Origin: Sporosarcina sp. BI001-red
GTDB taxonomy: Bacteria; Bacillota; Bacilli; Bacillales_A; Planococcaceae
Length of the DNA stretch: 64,000 nt
Direction: 5' to 3'
Assembly: GCF_003384035.1 (NCBI RefSeq)
Contig: NZ_QQAK01000012.1
Span: 124,001 to 188,000 of the forward strand
The notes under the pieces were generated by a model. It had not been told where the DNA came from, searched no databases, and saw only the letters and a list, made by a program, of their open reading frames with translations. Positions 38,872 to 48,976 of the stretch are shown here, one piece after another (the first letter of the stretch is position 1; each line of letters begins with the position of its first letter). Both the position numbers and the translations under genes were made by a program.

Positions 38872-40290
38872 ATGGAAAGTTATGAAATGATTATTGGAAA
38901 ACGAGACTTTGGTGAGAAGCTGGAAAAGATACCTGTCGTCAATCCATTTACACAAGAAAAGATTGCGGACGTCCCTAAGGGTGGAGAACAAGAAGCAATC
39001 CGAGCTGTCGATGAAGCCTATAGAGTATTCCCGGATTGGGCTGCACTTTCTGCATATGAACGCAGCGAATTACTCATGAAATGGCATAATCTTATTGAAC
39101 GAGATAAAGAAGATTTGGCGAAAACAATGACACTAGAACAAGGAAAGCCAACGAAAGAAGCAGTTGGTGAAATCGAGTATGCCAACGGTTTTAACAAATG
39201 GTATGCGGAAGAAGGAAAGCGCGTTTATGGGGAAACGATTCCTGCCACTCAACAAAACAAGCGCATGTTAGTGATCAAACAACCAGTGGGAGTCGTTGCT
39301 GCTATTACTCCATGGAACTTTCCAGCAGCCATGATTACACGAAAAGTAGCACCTGCACTTGCAGTAGGATGTACAGTCGTCATTAAACCCTCTCGTCAAA
39401 CACCGCTTACTGCCATCAAGCTAGGGAGACTTGCTTTGGAAGCAGGCATCCCTCCAGGTGTCGTGAACGTCGTCACAGGTGATTCAAAAACAATCAGCGA
39501 TGCATGGCTTAACGATGAACGCGTTAAAAAGATCACATTTACTGGATCTACTGAAGTGGGTCGCGGACTTATGAAAAAGGCATCAGATACCGTAAAAAAA
39601 GTGTCACTGGAACTCGGCGGTTTAGCTCCAGCCATCGTAATGGAAGACAGTGATCTAGAGAAAGCAGCCGATGGAGTCATTGCTACGAAATTTAGAAATG
39701 CTGGACAAACGTGCGTGTGTGCGAATCGTGTCTATGTCCATGAATCGATTGTTGAAGAGTTCACAAAAATATTTACGGACAAAGTAAAAGCCTTGAAAAC
39801 AGGGAATGGTCTTGAAACAGGGACTCAAATTGGACCTTTGATTGATGAAAAAGCGATTGAAAAAGTGGAGAAGCACGTTAAAGACGCGCTCGATAAAGGG
39901 GCGAAAGTTGCGACAGGTGGGCAAAAGTTGGATGGATTGATCTATGAGCCTACTGTATTAACCGGTGTAACTGAAGACATGTTATGTATGAACGAAGAGA
40001 CATTTGGACCCGTAGCACCGATTTCAACTTTCAAAACGGAAGAGGAAGCGATTCAACGCGCAAACGATACGATTTATGGATTGGCAGCCTATTTGTTCAC
40101 TGAAAACCTCAGCAGGGGAATCCGCATGAGCGAAAAGCTCGAATATGGTATTGTTGGACTAAATGATGGATCACCATCATCTCCACAAGCACCATTTGGC
40201 GGATTTAAACAAAGTGGTTTAGGTCGAGAAGGTGGTCGCCAGGGAATCGACGAGTTTGTAGAAGTCAAATACATTTCAGTTGGAATGTGA
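38872..40290 (+). CDS. gabD: NAD(P)-dependent succinate-semialdehyde dehydrogenase
   Basis: A 472-residue aldehyde dehydrogenase. The substrate/cofactor motif T-P-W-N-F-P, the catalytic Glu in L-E-L-G-G-L-A-P and the catalytic Cys in N-A-G-Q-T-C-V-C-A-N-R are present. It most resembles GabD-type enzymes, which oxidise succinate semialdehyde from GABA breakdown. Substrate is inferred from family similarity. GAAGGAGGAA precedes ATG 38872. The gene stands alone, without a gabT neighbour. Confidence 0.85.
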   Translation: MESYEMIIGKRDFGEKLEKIPVVNPFTQEKIADVPKGGEQEAIRAVDEAYRVFPDWAALSAYERSELLMKWHNLIERDKEDLAKTMTLEQGKPTKEAVGEIEYANGFNKWYAEEGKRVYGETIPATQQNKRMLVIKQPVGVVAAITPWNFPAAMITRKVAPALAVGCTVVIKPSRQTPLTAIKLGRLALEAGIPPGVVNVVTGDSKTISDAWLNDERVKKITFTGSTEVGRGLMKKASDTVKKVSLELGGLAPAIVMEDSDLEKAADGVIATKFRNAGQTCVCANRVYVHESIVEEFTKIFTDKVKALKTGNGLETGTQIGPLIDEKAIEKVEKHVKDALDKGAKVATGGQKLDGLIYEPTVLTGVTEDMLCMNEETFGPVAPISTFKTEEEAIQRANDTIYGLAAYLFTENLSRGIRMSEKLEYGIVGLNDGSPSSPQAPFGGFKQSGLGREGGRQGIDEFVEVKYISVGM

Positions 40291-40295
40291 GAATA

Positions 40296-40334
40296 GAAAA
40301 ACAGGCAAAGCCGACATGGCTTTGCCTGTTTTCT
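40296..40334. terminator. Bidirectional terminator between gabD and ilvA
   Basis: A perfect 15-bp stem (40298-40312 with 40318-40332) with T-rich 3' flanks on both strands. Confidence 0.9.
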
Positions 40335-40341
40335 TGTTCCA

Positions 40342-41613
40342 TCAAATCAGCAAATCGAATAATGTACTATCATTATTCACTTCAGTAAACGAGAATCCAT
40401 TGGAACGCATCCGATCCACCAATCCGCCGTAGTCTCCAGGATGCTTTAGTTCGATTCCAACGAGACCAGGACCGTTTTCTTTGTTATTCTTCTTCGTATA
40501 TTCAAAAGTTGTAATATCATCATTCGGCCCGAGAACGTTATCTAGGAATTGACGTAATGCACCTGCACGTTGCGGGAAATTCACAATGAAATAATACAAT
40601 AATCCTTGATGAATTAATGACTTTTCTTTGATTTCTTGCATTCTTCCAATATCGTTATTCCCGCCACTAATGACGACAACAATTGACTTTCCTTTAATCT
40701 CTTCTTTATAAAAGTCAAGCGCTGCAATTGGAAGCGCACCAGCTGGTTCCGCAATGATTGCATGCTTATTATACAATTCTAGAATGGCTGTACAAACTTT
40801 ACCTTCGGGAACTGCTACTATGTCTTCGACCAATTCAAAACAAATATCAAAAGTCTTCTGGCCTGGGCATTTCACAGCAGCTCCGTCAACAAACTTATCG
40901 ATTGTAGGTAACGCTGTTAACTTTCCATTTTCAAAGGAGGCTTTCATGCTTGCCGCTCCGGCAGGCTCCACCCCAATCATCCTGGTTAATGGAGACAAGT
41001 TTTTAATATACATGCTCATACCGGACATGAGACCACCGCCACCAATGCTTGAAAACACATAGTCAATCGGCTCTTCAATGTCATTCATAATTTCAACAGC
41101 GACTGTTGCCTGACCGGCGATAATATCAAAATCATCAAAAGGATGAATGAAAATTCGATCTTCTTCATCTGTACAAAGGACGGCACTTTCAAAAGAATCG
41201 TCAAACGTATCACCTGTTAATAAAATTTCCACAAATCCTTTACCGAACATTTTTACTTGGTCCACTTTTTGCTTAGGAGTTGTTAGTGGCATAAAGATTT
41301 TTCCATCAATTCCAAGCTGTGCACATGCGAACGCGACGCCTTGAGCGTGGTTCCCAGCACTAGCACAAACAATCCCTTTTTCCAATGCCTCCGATTCGAT
41401 TCGCTTAATTTTGTAATAAGCACCTCGTAACTTAAATGACCGGACGTGTTGTAAGTCTTCTCGTTTAATGTAGACGGTGCATCCATATTCTTCTGACAAC
41501 CGCTCGTTTTTTTGAAGAGGTGTATGTGCCACAATATCTTTCAACACGTGGTTAGCAATTAAAATATCCTCAATACATAATTTTTTCTTTTCTACTTCTT
41601 GAATGTTTGTCAA
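40342..41613 (-). CDS. ilvA: Threonine ammonia-lyase (threonine dehydratase)
   Basis: A 423-residue PLP enzyme producing 2-oxobutanoate for isoleucine synthesis. The PLP-lysine motif R-S-F-K-L-R-G-A-Y lies near residue 58, with A-S-A-G-N-H-A-Q-G-V and a Gly loop. A C-terminal ACT-like regulatory domain (about 330-423) is present. I chose TTG 41613, 8 nt after GAGGAGG on the minus strand, because the result matches the length and start of B. subtilis IlvA (422). The frame extends 47 codons further upstream without support. Confidence 0.95.
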   Translation of the reverse strand: MTNIQEVEKKKLCIEDILIANHVLKDIVAHTPLQKNERLSEEYGCTVYIKREDLQHVRSFKLRGAYYKIKRIESEALEKGIVCASAGNHAQGVAFACAQLGIDGKIFMPLTTPKQKVDQVKMFGKGFVEILLTGDTFDDSFESAVLCTDEEDRIFIHPFDDFDIIAGQATVAVEIMNDIEEPIDYVFSSIGGGGLMSGMSMYIKNLSPLTRMIGVEPAGAASMKASFENGKLTALPTIDKFVDGAAVKCPGQKTFDICFELVEDIVAVPEGKVCTAILELYNKHAIIAEPAGALPIAALDFYKEEIKGKSIVVVISGGNNDIGRMQEIKEKSLIHQGLLYYFIVNFPQRAGALRQFLDNVLGPNDDITTFEYTKKNNKENGPGLVGIELKHPGDYGGLVDRMRSNGFSFTEVNNDSTLFDLLI

Positions 41614-41717
41614 AAGGCCGACCTCCTCAATACTAGCATTTTTCAATACTACCATGGGAAGAGGGGGAAACACAACAACTGAGTCTAAATAGTTAGAACA
41701 TTTAGTTTGATAATTTA

Positions 41718-41731
41718 TGTAAGCGTTTTCT
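41718..41731 (-). promoter_or_regulatory. Candidate CcpA-binding cre site upstream of ilvA
   Basis: On the minus strand AGAAAACGCTTACA matches the cre consensus TGWAARCGYTWNCA except at the first base. It lies about 105 bp before the ilvA start, between the upstream kinase gene and ilvA. A poor -35/-10 pair (TTTTCA, TAAATT) flanks it. Confidence 0.5.
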
Positions 41732-41746
41732 TTATGAAAATATGAG

Positions 41747-42649
41747 TTATACACTTGTATTTACAAGTTTTAATGCGCAGGGTTGAATGCGTATAGTAAA
41801 ATGAGGGGCATGTATCGGTTCGCCATCTAGTATTAGCAAGATGTTTCGATCTGCTTGTAACGTAATAGATGCTCCTGTTAAGTAAGTGATAGAGGGACTT
41901 TGAATAGGATTTCCTTGAAGTAGTTTCGGAACCAAACGAAGTAAGAGGGAAGGTCTGCTTGCTGTATGCACAACTGTGATATTCAACAATCCATCATTTG
42001 TTACTGCCTCAGGGCAGACTCGTAATCCACCTCCGTATGAAGGCGTATTGCCTATAGCGATTAGCCATGTCCGTTGCCAAGAATACGGTGCATCATCGAT
42101 AGACAAATTCACTTTAAATGGTGTAAAGATGCTTAACGTTTGGATAGCTGCAATTGGATAGGCAAGTCCGCCTAATCCAAATTTGTTTACAAACAATTTG
42201 AAATAGGAGTGGTTTGCCTTTTCGCCGATTTCTGCATCTACTCCAGCAGCAGCGATAGTAATTCCAAGTTTTCCATCTATATTCAGTAAATCGATTTGTT
42301 GGGTAGAACAATCCCTTAGTTTCTGAACGAATACTACGGGATCATAGGTAAGTCTAAATGCTCGTGCTGCATCGTTCCCAGAGCCTGCGGGGAGAATGGC
42401 CAGTGGGATGTGATGTTCTGAAGCAATCGATACGACAGATCCAGTGGTCCCATCTCCACCAATAACAATAATCGCAGATAGTGTATAACTCTCCAATAAG
42501 TTTTTGATAAATTGAAAAGAAGCATCTTTCGAATCACTTAACAGTGCCTCGAAAGGCATGTGATGATTTTTCAACGCGTGTTCAACTTGATGGAACAAAA
42601 GAGTTGCTCGTCCACGACCAGAAGAGGGATTGACAATGATTGCATACAT
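41747..42649 (-). CDS. Diacylglycerol/lipid kinase family protein (YegS/BmrU-like)
   Basis: A 300-residue DAGK-catalytic-domain lipid kinase. The N-terminal N-P-x-S-G-R-G-R motif, V-I-G-G-D-G-T-T near residue 64 and P-A-G-S-G-N-D-A-A-R-A-F are complete. It would phosphorylate diacylglycerol or a related lipid. GAGGTCGG precedes ATG 42649. It is 23 bp downstream of a MarR gene, like the bmrU-type regulator-kinase pairs, so the regulator may control it. Confidence 0.88.
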   Translation of the reverse strand: MYAIIVNPSSGRGRATLLFHQVEHALKNHHMPFEALLSDSKDASFQFIKNLLESYTLSAIIVIGGDGTTGSVVSIASEHHIPLAILPAGSGNDAARAFRLTYDPVVFVQKLRDCSTQQIDLLNIDGKLGITIAAAGVDAEIGEKANHSYFKLFVNKFGLGGLAYPIAAIQTLSIFTPFKVNLSIDDAPYSWQRTWLIAIGNTPSYGGGLRVCPEAVTNDGLLNITVVHTASRPSLLLRLVPKLLQGNPIQSPSITYLTGASITLQADRNILLILDGEPIHAPHFTIRIQPCALKLVNTSV

Positions 42650-42672
42650 AAATCCGACCTCATCTCAAATGT

Positions 42673-43116
42673 TTAGTTTGAAGGTTTCGTAAGTGCTTCA
42701 TCAAGCTTTTTATATATTACTAACATTGCTTGCTGTTCTTCTAATGAGATGTGTGAAAACAACTCTCTCCGTACTTCTATTCCATCATTATATGCTTTTT
42801 TGACAAGAGCTTTCCCGGCATCCGTTATAGATAAATACTTCGTCCGTTTATCTTCTTCCGCTTGTCTTCTATCAATTAGTCCTTGTTTCGTAAGCTTCAT
42901 GGAGAGGTGGGTAAGTGATGCTGGTGTGAAATTCAATTTTTTCGCAATATCGGATGGACGACTTTCTCCTTCATTCACTAATTCTTGCAAAACGAGAATG
43001 TGTGAGATGCCCAAGTCGTTATCTGAGAGCTGTTGCCACTTAACTACCATTTGATAGCTGATTTTTTCAATCGTATGAAGTAATTCGAAAATATTTTTAT
43101 CATTAGCATTAGACAT
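42673..43116 (-). CDS. MarR family transcriptional regulator
   Basis: A 147-residue winged-helix repressor-type protein with recognition region S-D-I-A-K-K-L-N-F-T-P-A-S-L-T (about 59-73) and wing D-R-R-Q-A-E-E-D-K-R-T-K. CGGAGG precedes ATG 43116. The ligand is unknown. It is probably autoregulated together with the lipid kinase gene. No cysteine pair suggests redox sensing. Confidence 0.9.
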   Translation of the reverse strand: MSNANDKNIFELLHTIEKISYQMVVKWQQLSDNDLGISHILVLQELVNEGESRPSDIAKKLNFTPASLTHLSMKLTKQGLIDRRQAEEDKRTKYLSITDAGKALVKKAYNDGIEVRRELFSHISLEEQQAMLVIYKKLDEALTKPSN

Positions 43117-43383
43117 AGTTAGGAAACCTCCGGTGTTAATAAACTTGCTGCGTAAAACGATTGCAAGTTATTCAAAGTGAAAGACTATTTTATCATACCT
43201 CAACTGTAAAGAAAAATAGAGGGAAATGACTTCGAAATCTTACATTTTATTAATAAAAACTTGTAGTAATCGTGAAGGTTATGTGAAGAAATTATATATG
43301 TATAGTTATTGTCCTATATATCATGTAAAGTATGGAGTATGAAAGTCCTTATTAAACGAATTTAGAAAGAGGTATTATGAATC

Positions 43384-45123
43384 ATGAAGATGAAAAGATC
43401 ATTAACGTTCCAGCTAGGTAGTCTAATTATTGGGATTCTAATCGTCATGCTTGCTATCACATCTGTAGCTACTTACAAAACTGCATATGACAAACTCTTC
43501 GATGCCGCTGGTATCGAAGCATACGGATGTGCAAATATAACAACTGGCCTGATTTTACCAGAAGATATGGACAAAGCATTGGCAGGCGATACTGCCACAC
43601 GAGGCAGAGTGGGTGAACAACTGAACTGGACAACTGCTCATAAGGATATCTTTGAAACGCAATACATTGTAGAGTTAGATGGAACTTTAGTCGCTGTTGA
43701 TGATAATTTGAAAGCTAAAGGTTTCAAACCAGGAGATAAGTTCAAAGTGGATGATAAAGCGATTGCTATGTTAGCTGATATGAAACATCCTACCTACTCT
43801 AAAGCGTTCAACTTTGCGGGCATGAAACGTCTATCGGGTTATGCTCCGATTTTTAAAGATCAGGACCCATCTAAAGAAGTGATCGCTGTAAGCGTGATTG
43901 ATTTTGACGCAGGTATTGTCACTTCCCGGACTTGGGGAGTTGTTCGAAACGGAATTTTAATTAGTATCGTTCCATTGTTGCTCGCAGCGCTGTTGACGAT
44001 TTTCTTGCTTCGTAAAAAAACAAAACCCATTTCTGAGCTGATTGAGCATTCTAAACAGTTGGCTTCTGGTAATTTAGGGATTGCAGATGTAAAGGTCTCA
44101 AGTAATGATGAAGTTGGAGACCTAGGAACAACTTTGAATACACTCGCATCGAATTTGCGAAACATGATTGGAACCGTTAAAACGACATCAGCAAAATTGA
44201 CATTCAGTACAACACAGACAGTGGATTCGTTAAAAGAGATGGAAGGTGCCGCTCATATGGTATCTGAAAGTATTAACGAAGCGGCGAGCTCTGTAGTGGA
44301 TGGAACCGCGAGTGTGGACCAAGTTGCTCAACTTATCCAGGATTTAGCACATGATCTCCACCAAGCGGATGAACGTGCAGAAAAAGCAACTTTGATTTCA
44401 TCAAACACAATGGTGTTAGCAGACCAAGGTAGAGAGCGGGCCGTCTCACTCAATGAGGATATGAAAAAGATTTCAGTTTCCTCATCTAGTACGAAGTCAG
44501 CCATCCAAGGACTGATTGATTCTGCGAAAAAAATTCAGACGATCACTGAATCGATTTCTGATATCGCTGACCAAACCAACTTACTAGCATTGAATGCTTC
44601 CATTGAGGCCGCTAGAGCAGGGGAACATGGTTTGGGGTTTGCAGTCGTTGCAGACGAAGTTCGCCGTCTAGCAGAGCAATCTAACCAAGACGTTCAAGAA
44701 GTAGGACAACTTATTAAAGATATTTCCACCAGCATTGCAGAGGTGGTGCACTCAACAGAAGAGAGTGGTGAACTGATTGAAAATGGTTCAGAATCAGTGC
44801 GTCAAACTGCTCAGACATTGAGTGGTATTTCTACAGCGGTTGAGGAAACAGTTGCTGAGGTATCAGCAATCTCTGAAAGTATGATGCGCGAGGCGAAGAA
44901 GTCAGAAGAAGCAGACCGTCATATTCGAATGTTGGCAGATGCACTTCGGTCTTTAGAGGAAATGACTGCCAACGTATCCGCTTCTGGTGAAGAAACGTCA
45001 GCAACGATTAGTGATGTCGCAGAACAATCCAACGAAATGAAACGACTTGCAGAAGAATTGGATGCGAGTGTTCAACTCTTCCATTTGTCTGAAGAAGAAG
45101 CAGGCATTGCTACCAACAAATGA
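43384..45123 (+). CDS. Methyl-accepting chemotaxis protein
   Basis: A 579-residue chemoreceptor with TM1 (about 10-30), an extracytoplasmic sensor region of about 155 residues and TM2 (about 187-208). A HAMP domain (about 210-265) and a signalling coiled coil follow, with a canonical hairpin tip ([17 protein letters not shown] near residue 397). The sensor belongs to the Cache-like class by size, but its ligand cannot be told. The start is ATG 43384 with AAAGAGG 11 nt upstream. It appears monocistronic, and no chemotaxis genes are nearby. Confidence 0.93.
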   Translation: MKMKRSLTFQLGSLIIGILIVMLAITSVATYKTAYDKLFDAAGIEAYGCANITTGLILPEDMDKALAGDTATRGRVGEQLNWTTAHKDIFETQYIVELDGTLVAVDDNLKAKGFKPGDKFKVDDKAIAMLADMKHPTYSKAFNFAGMKRLSGYAPIFKDQDPSKEVIAVSVIDFDAGIVTSRTWGVVRNGILISIVPLLLAALLTIFLLRKKTKPISELIEHSKQLASGNLGIADVKVSSNDEVGDLGTTLNTLASNLRNMIGTVKTTSAKLTFSTTQTVDSLKEMEGAAHMVSESINEAASSVVDGTASVDQVAQLIQDLAHDLHQADERAEKATLISSNTMVLADQGRERAVSLNEDMKKISVSSSSTKSAIQGLIDSAKKIQTITESISDIADQTNLLALNASIEAARAGEHGLGFAVVADEVRRLAEQSNQDVQEVGQLIKDISTSIAEVVHSTEESGELIENGSESVRQTAQTLSGISTAVEETVAEVSAISESMMREAKKSEEADRHIRMLADALRSLEEMTANVSASGEETSATISDVAEQSNEMKRLAEELDASVQLFHLSEEEAGIATNK

Positions 45124-45182
45124 ACATCCTGAATCGTTGCAAGGCTTCTAAACAGGAGATCACTTTTCACGTGTCAGATCAT

Positions 45183-45210
45183 GTTGTATTTATGCGATAT
45201 ATGATATAAT
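45183..45210 (+). promoter_or_regulatory. Extended -10 promoter of the proline dehydrogenase gene
   Basis: TATAAT (45205-45210) is preceded by TG at -15 (45202-45203). A weak TGTTGT -35 lies 17 nt upstream. The site is about 40 nt before the start codon. Confidence 0.6.
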
Positions 45211-45248
45211 AGAGTAGTGAAAAATTTTAGTTCTGAGGAGTTTTCGAC

Positions 45249-46220
45249 ATGCTAAAAGATTTATTTATGGGTCTATCCCAAAACCAGACATTAAACAGCG
45301 CAGCAAAAAAGTACGGTCTGAAGCTGGGTGCTCAAAACGTAGTAGCAGGAACAAATATTCCTGAGACAATTGAAAGTATAAAGGAACTGAATGCGCACGG
45401 TATTTCTTGTACTGTCGACAATCTTGGTGAGTTCGTTTACAATCGCGAAGAAGCAACTGCGGCAAAAATACAAATTTTAAGCGTGATTGAAGCAATTCAT
45501 GAAAACGGTGTCGATGCCACGATTTCACTGAAACCTTCTCAGCTCGGTCTAGATATTGACCCGGATTTCTGTGAAGAGAATTTACGTGAGATTGTAAGTA
45601 AAGCTAACGAATATGATATTTTTGTCAACTTTGATATGGAAGACTATGATCGGTTAAAGCCATCATTTGACTTGCTTGACGATTTGTCAAAAACGTACAA
45701 AAATGTTGGAACAGTCATCCAAGCCTACTTTTTCGAAGCAGAAGACTACATGAAACAACATCATGATTTCCGTCTACGTATTGTAAAAGGTGCTTATAAA
45801 GAGTCTCCTGCTGTTGCTTATCAGGACAAAGCGGATATCGACGAAAACTTTGTGAAACTAATTGAATGGCATTTGTTAAACGGAAAGTTCACGTCAATTG
45901 CCACACATGATCACCATGTGATTAACCATATAAAGCAATTCGTGAAAGATAATGATATTTCTTATGATAAATTCGAGTTCCAAATGCTCTACGGATTCCG
46001 TAAAGATATGCAATTAGAGCTTGCCAAGGAAGGGTATAACTTCACGACGTACGTTCCTTTTGGAGAAGACTGGTATGGCTATTTCATGCGCCGTCTTGCA
46101 GAACGTCCACAGAACATGAACCTGATTGTAAAACAAGTGTTCAACAAAAAGACGAATACGTTTATCGGACTTGCAGCAGGTGCATTTGCACTTGGCCGCA
46201 TGACGAAACGAAATAAATAA
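45249..46220 (+). CDS. Proline dehydrogenase
   Basis: A 323-residue monofunctional FAD-dependent PRODH. It oxidises proline to pyrroline-5-carboxylate at the membrane. The TIM-barrel motifs D-N-L-G-E near residue 58, S-L-K-P-S-Q-L-G, V-K-G-A-Y-K-E and the C-terminal R-R-L-A-E-R-P substrate-binding motif are all present. GAGGAG precedes ATG 45249. The partner P5C dehydrogenase is not adjacent. Confidence 0.93.
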   Translation: MLKDLFMGLSQNQTLNSAAKKYGLKLGAQNVVAGTNIPETIESIKELNAHGISCTVDNLGEFVYNREEATAAKIQILSVIEAIHENGVDATISLKPSQLGLDIDPDFCEENLREIVSKANEYDIFVNFDMEDYDRLKPSFDLLDDLSKTYKNVGTVIQAYFFEAEDYMKQHHDFRLRIVKGAYKESPAVAYQDKADIDENFVKLIEWHLLNGKFTSIATHDHHVINHIKQFVKDNDISYDKFEFQMLYGFRKDMQLELAKEGYNFTTYVPFGEDWYGYFMRRLAERPQNMNLIVKQVFNKKTNTFIGLAAGAFALGRMTKRNK

Positions 46221-46231
46221 TAAAACAAATA

Positions 46232-46280
46232 AAGGCTGTTCAGAGTGTCAGTGATAACTGATATCTGAGCAGCTTTTTTT
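46232..46280 (+). terminator. Terminator after proline dehydrogenase
   Basis: A long imperfect hairpin (AAGGCTGTTCAGA arm with TCTGAGCAGCTT arm) and seven Ts. Confidence 0.85.
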
Positions 46281-46352
46281 CATTCAGAGTGTATCAACTC
46301 AATTAGGGATACAAAACGGTTCAATATATTTACCAACTTCAAGCGATTCTTG

Positions 46353-47363
46353 TCAATAAACCACGACAAAAAAGTAAACGAACATAGCGATGAGTCCGAA
46401 AGGGAAGCCAAAGAGTGCCCATTCCTTACTAGTGATGGATAGTTTTCCAGCAGCAATAATGTTAGGAATGTTACCTGGAATCAGCATGCCTCCACTAATA
46501 AGTAAGCCCATGAGAATCGCGCGAATCGTTGGTTCATCCATAGTGGGACTGAGTTCGATTGAGGCTAGTGTGGCGTTATCCAAAACTGCAGATATCATGT
46601 TAGCCCAATAAAGGAATGTAGGGCTTTTCCCTTCCAAAATAGGACTCAACAGCGGTTCGAATCCAGAACCTAGAAGAGTAAGTGCCATGACGAATATGTA
46701 TACTTTGACACTACGGATAACAATAGCACTCCATGATTCTTTCTCCAATTTCTTAATCAAATCACGCTTCATACTAGGCGGCGGTATGACAATTCCAGCG
46801 ATGATCCCAAGAGAAGCGATAGCAATGATGACATCGCTCCCTAACAAAGTAAATAAGTAAAAGAAGGTTTCGTCTAATCGACTGGTCGCAATGGTTGATA
46901 AGGGTTCGCCAAGTGGAGTTAAAACTGCCCCTAAACCGATTGAGTAGCAAGATACAATCACCAGTCGGATTTGAGTACGTCTGTCATAATGGAGCAAACT
47001 AATGATCGAGACCAGTAGAATTGCAGCAATGATCGCTGTTATAAAACTTGCTACTAACCCTATACTGATGACAATAAGTACGACAAAAACGCGAGAAGGG
47101 ATGAGACGCTCTGCAAAGCCGATTGATTGACTGAATGGCCGTTGGAACAAACGGAATAGTAACCCGGCTAGAAGTACCGCGCACGTAATGGCTATAGGGT
47201 CAGTGAGGATTGTAAGAATTAGTGTATGGCTCCAAATGCCGGCTGTGAATACGGCGCAAATGCCTAACGCAAAGAGATAGACTTCCAATTGTCGCTCTGC
47301 AAATGGAAATATGAACGGCCCTAAAAGAACAGCACCCAACAAAATCAATAATATCAGTATCAT
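46353..47363 (-). CDS. DUF1646 family membrane protein (putative ion transporter)
   Basis: A 336-residue protein with about ten predicted transmembrane segments. The family motif region S-A-V-L-D-N-A-T-L-A-S-I-E-L-S-P, followed by I-S-G-G-M-L-I-P-G-N-I-P-N-I, resembles the ion-transporter (ArsB/NhaD) superfamily repeats. Two similar re-entrant motifs (G-E-P-L-S-T-I-A and G-N-I-P-N-I-I-A) suggest an inverted repeat fold. I chose ATG 47363, 7 nt after GTGAGGGA. The transported ion is unknown. Confidence 0.8.
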   Translation of the reverse strand: MILILLILLGAVLLGPFIFPFAERQLEVYLFALGICAVFTAGIWSHTLILTILTDPIAITCAVLLAGLLFRLFQRPFSQSIGFAERLIPSRVFVVLIVISIGLVASFITAIIAAILLVSIISLLHYDRRTQIRLVIVSCYSIGLGAVLTPLGEPLSTIATSRLDETFFYLFTLLGSDVIIAIASLGIIAGIVIPPPSMKRDLIKKLEKESWSAIVIRSVKVYIFVMALTLLGSGFEPLLSPILEGKSPTFLYWANMISAVLDNATLASIELSPTMDEPTIRAILMGLLISGGMLIPGNIPNIIAAGKLSITSKEWALFGFPFGLIAMFVYFFVVVY

Positions 47364-47437
47364 TAAAGGTCCCTCACTTTGCATAACTCATCTAGTAGTT
47401 AAAGTTATGCAAAGACTGGCATTGAAATCACCGCACA

Positions 47438-47473
47438 ACAAAAAAAGCGGTCTCCATTAAGGAAACCGCTTTT
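47438..47473 (-). terminator. Terminator of the peptide transporter gene
   Basis: On the minus strand AAAGCGGTTTCC pairs with GGAGACCGCTTT (one mismatch) and is followed by Ts. Confidence 0.8.
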
Positions 47474-47482
47474 CGGAAATTT

Positions 47483-48976
47483 TTAATGAACACCCTTCAT
47501 ATAACGAGAAATGATAGGGGAGATAAAGAACACAATGATGGACAGCACGATTGCAACCCCGCCGATAATCCCGAAATAGAGCATTTCAGTATCAGCAGAA
47601 TAGAATTTAACAAGCTGTGCATTCAGTGCTTGCGCTGCCGCATTCGACAAGAACCAAAGACTCATCGTCTGTGCAGTAAACGCAGAAGGCGCAAGTTTAG
47701 TTGTTGCGGATAATCCAACTGGAGAAATACACAATTCACCAAGTACGAGTGTGAAAATACTCAATGCCAACCAAAGTGGGTTTACTAATGCATCTGTTCC
47801 ACCCATCATACCAGGAAGCAAAATGACGATGAATGAAATACCGGCAAACAGCAATCCAATCGAAAACTTATGAGGGATTGAAGGTTGACGGTCACCAAGT
47901 TTAACCCAAAGCCATGCAAACACCGGTGCGAAAACGATGATGAACAACGGGTTCAATGACTGGAACCAAGCAGGTGATATGTGAACCCCTAAGAAATCCA
48001 AGTTCGTTCTTTTATCTGCATAGAGTGCTAAAATTGTGGATCCTTGCTCTGCAATTGACCAAAACATAACAGCTGCTAAGAATAGTGGTATGTAAGCCAG
48101 AACACGCGACTTTTCATCACTAGTAGTTTTAGGGCTGCGGTACATAACGATGAAATAAGCAGCCGGGATAGCGAATCCGAGAATACCTACTAAAGCTGTG
48201 AAGGAATTTAATGTTAGGTATCCAGTTGGAATTGCAATTGCCACTAGAATTGCTAATATTATAACTGCAATTCCGACAATTTTGATCGTTTTTTTCTTCT
48301 CAGCAGGAGAAAGCGGGTTTGCCACATAAGTTCCTGCGAGACCTAAGTTCTTTTTCTTTGTTACGACAAACATGACCAAACCGAGGAACATACCAAAAGC
48401 AGCGACACTAAATCCTAAATGGAAATTGTATTCTGTTCCAATAGTTCCGGCAGTTAAAGGTGCAATGAAACTACCCAGGTTAATACCCATATAGAAGATA
48501 CTGAATCCAGCATCTTGACGATTGTCACCTTCAGGATAGATATCTCCAACCATGCTTGAAACGTTTGGCTTCAGTAAACCTGTACCAATGACGATTAAAG
48601 CCATGGAGAAGAAGAGCATTCCAAGTCCGCCAGGGAAAGAAAGAACAATATGCCCGAGCATTATGAAAATTCCGCCGAAGAAGACAGAACGTGACGTACC
48701 GAATACCCGGTCTGCTAACCAGCCGCCAATAACTCCAGACATATAAACGAGTGATCCGTAAAGGGAAACAATCGCAAGAGCAGTTCCTTGATCGATTCCA
48801 AGACCGCCTTTTGAAACTTCGTAATACATATAGAAGACGAGGATGGCCCGCATCCCGTAGTAAGAAAAGCGCTCCCAAAATTCAGTGAAGAATAACGAGA
48901 ACAGTCCTTTTGGATGACCGAAGAAGCCTTTTTGTGGGACACTTTCAACGATTTCCTTTTTTGACAGCTGTGACAT
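47483..48976 (-). CDS. Peptide MFS transporter (POT/DtpT family)
   Basis: A 497-residue proton-coupled oligopeptide symporter with about 14 membrane helices. The POT signatures F-x-E-R-F-S-Y-Y-G-M-R (E-F-W-E-R-F-S-Y-Y-G near residue 33) and F-Y-M-G-I-N-L-G-S-F (PTR2-type) are clear. Di- and tripeptides are the likely substrates. AAAGGAGGA precedes ATG 48976. An exact palindrome lies in its upstream region. Confidence 0.94.
   Translation of the reverse strand: MSQLSKKEIVESVPQKGFFGHPKGLFSLFFTEFWERFSYYGMRAILVFYMYYEVSKGGLGIDQGTALAIVSLYGSLVYMSGVIGGWLADRVFGTSRSVFFGGIFIMLGHIVLSFPGGLGMLFFSMALIVIGTGLLKPNVSSMVGDIYPEGDNRQDAGFSIFYMGINLGSFIAPLTAGTIGTEYNFHLGFSVAAFGMFLGLVMFVVTKKKNLGLAGTYVANPLSPAEKKKTIKIVGIAVIILAILVAIAIPTGYLTLNSFTALVGILGFAIPAAYFIVMYRSPKTTSDEKSRVLAYIPLFLAAVMFWSIAEQGSTILALYADKRTNLDFLGVHISPAWFQSLNPLFIIVFAPVFAWLWVKLGDRQPSIPHKFSIGLLFAGISFIVILLPGMMGGTDALVNPLWLALSIFTLVLGELCISPVGLSATTKLAPSAFTAQTMSLWFLSNAAAQALNAQLVKFYSADTEMLYFGIIGGVAIVLSIIVFFISPIISRYMKGVH

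Noticed and set aside
41614-41754. 47-codon N-terminal extension of ilvA
   Set aside because: It covers the intergenic region with the cre-like site and overlaps the kinase gene. The TTG at 41613 has GAGGAGG upstream and restores the family length.
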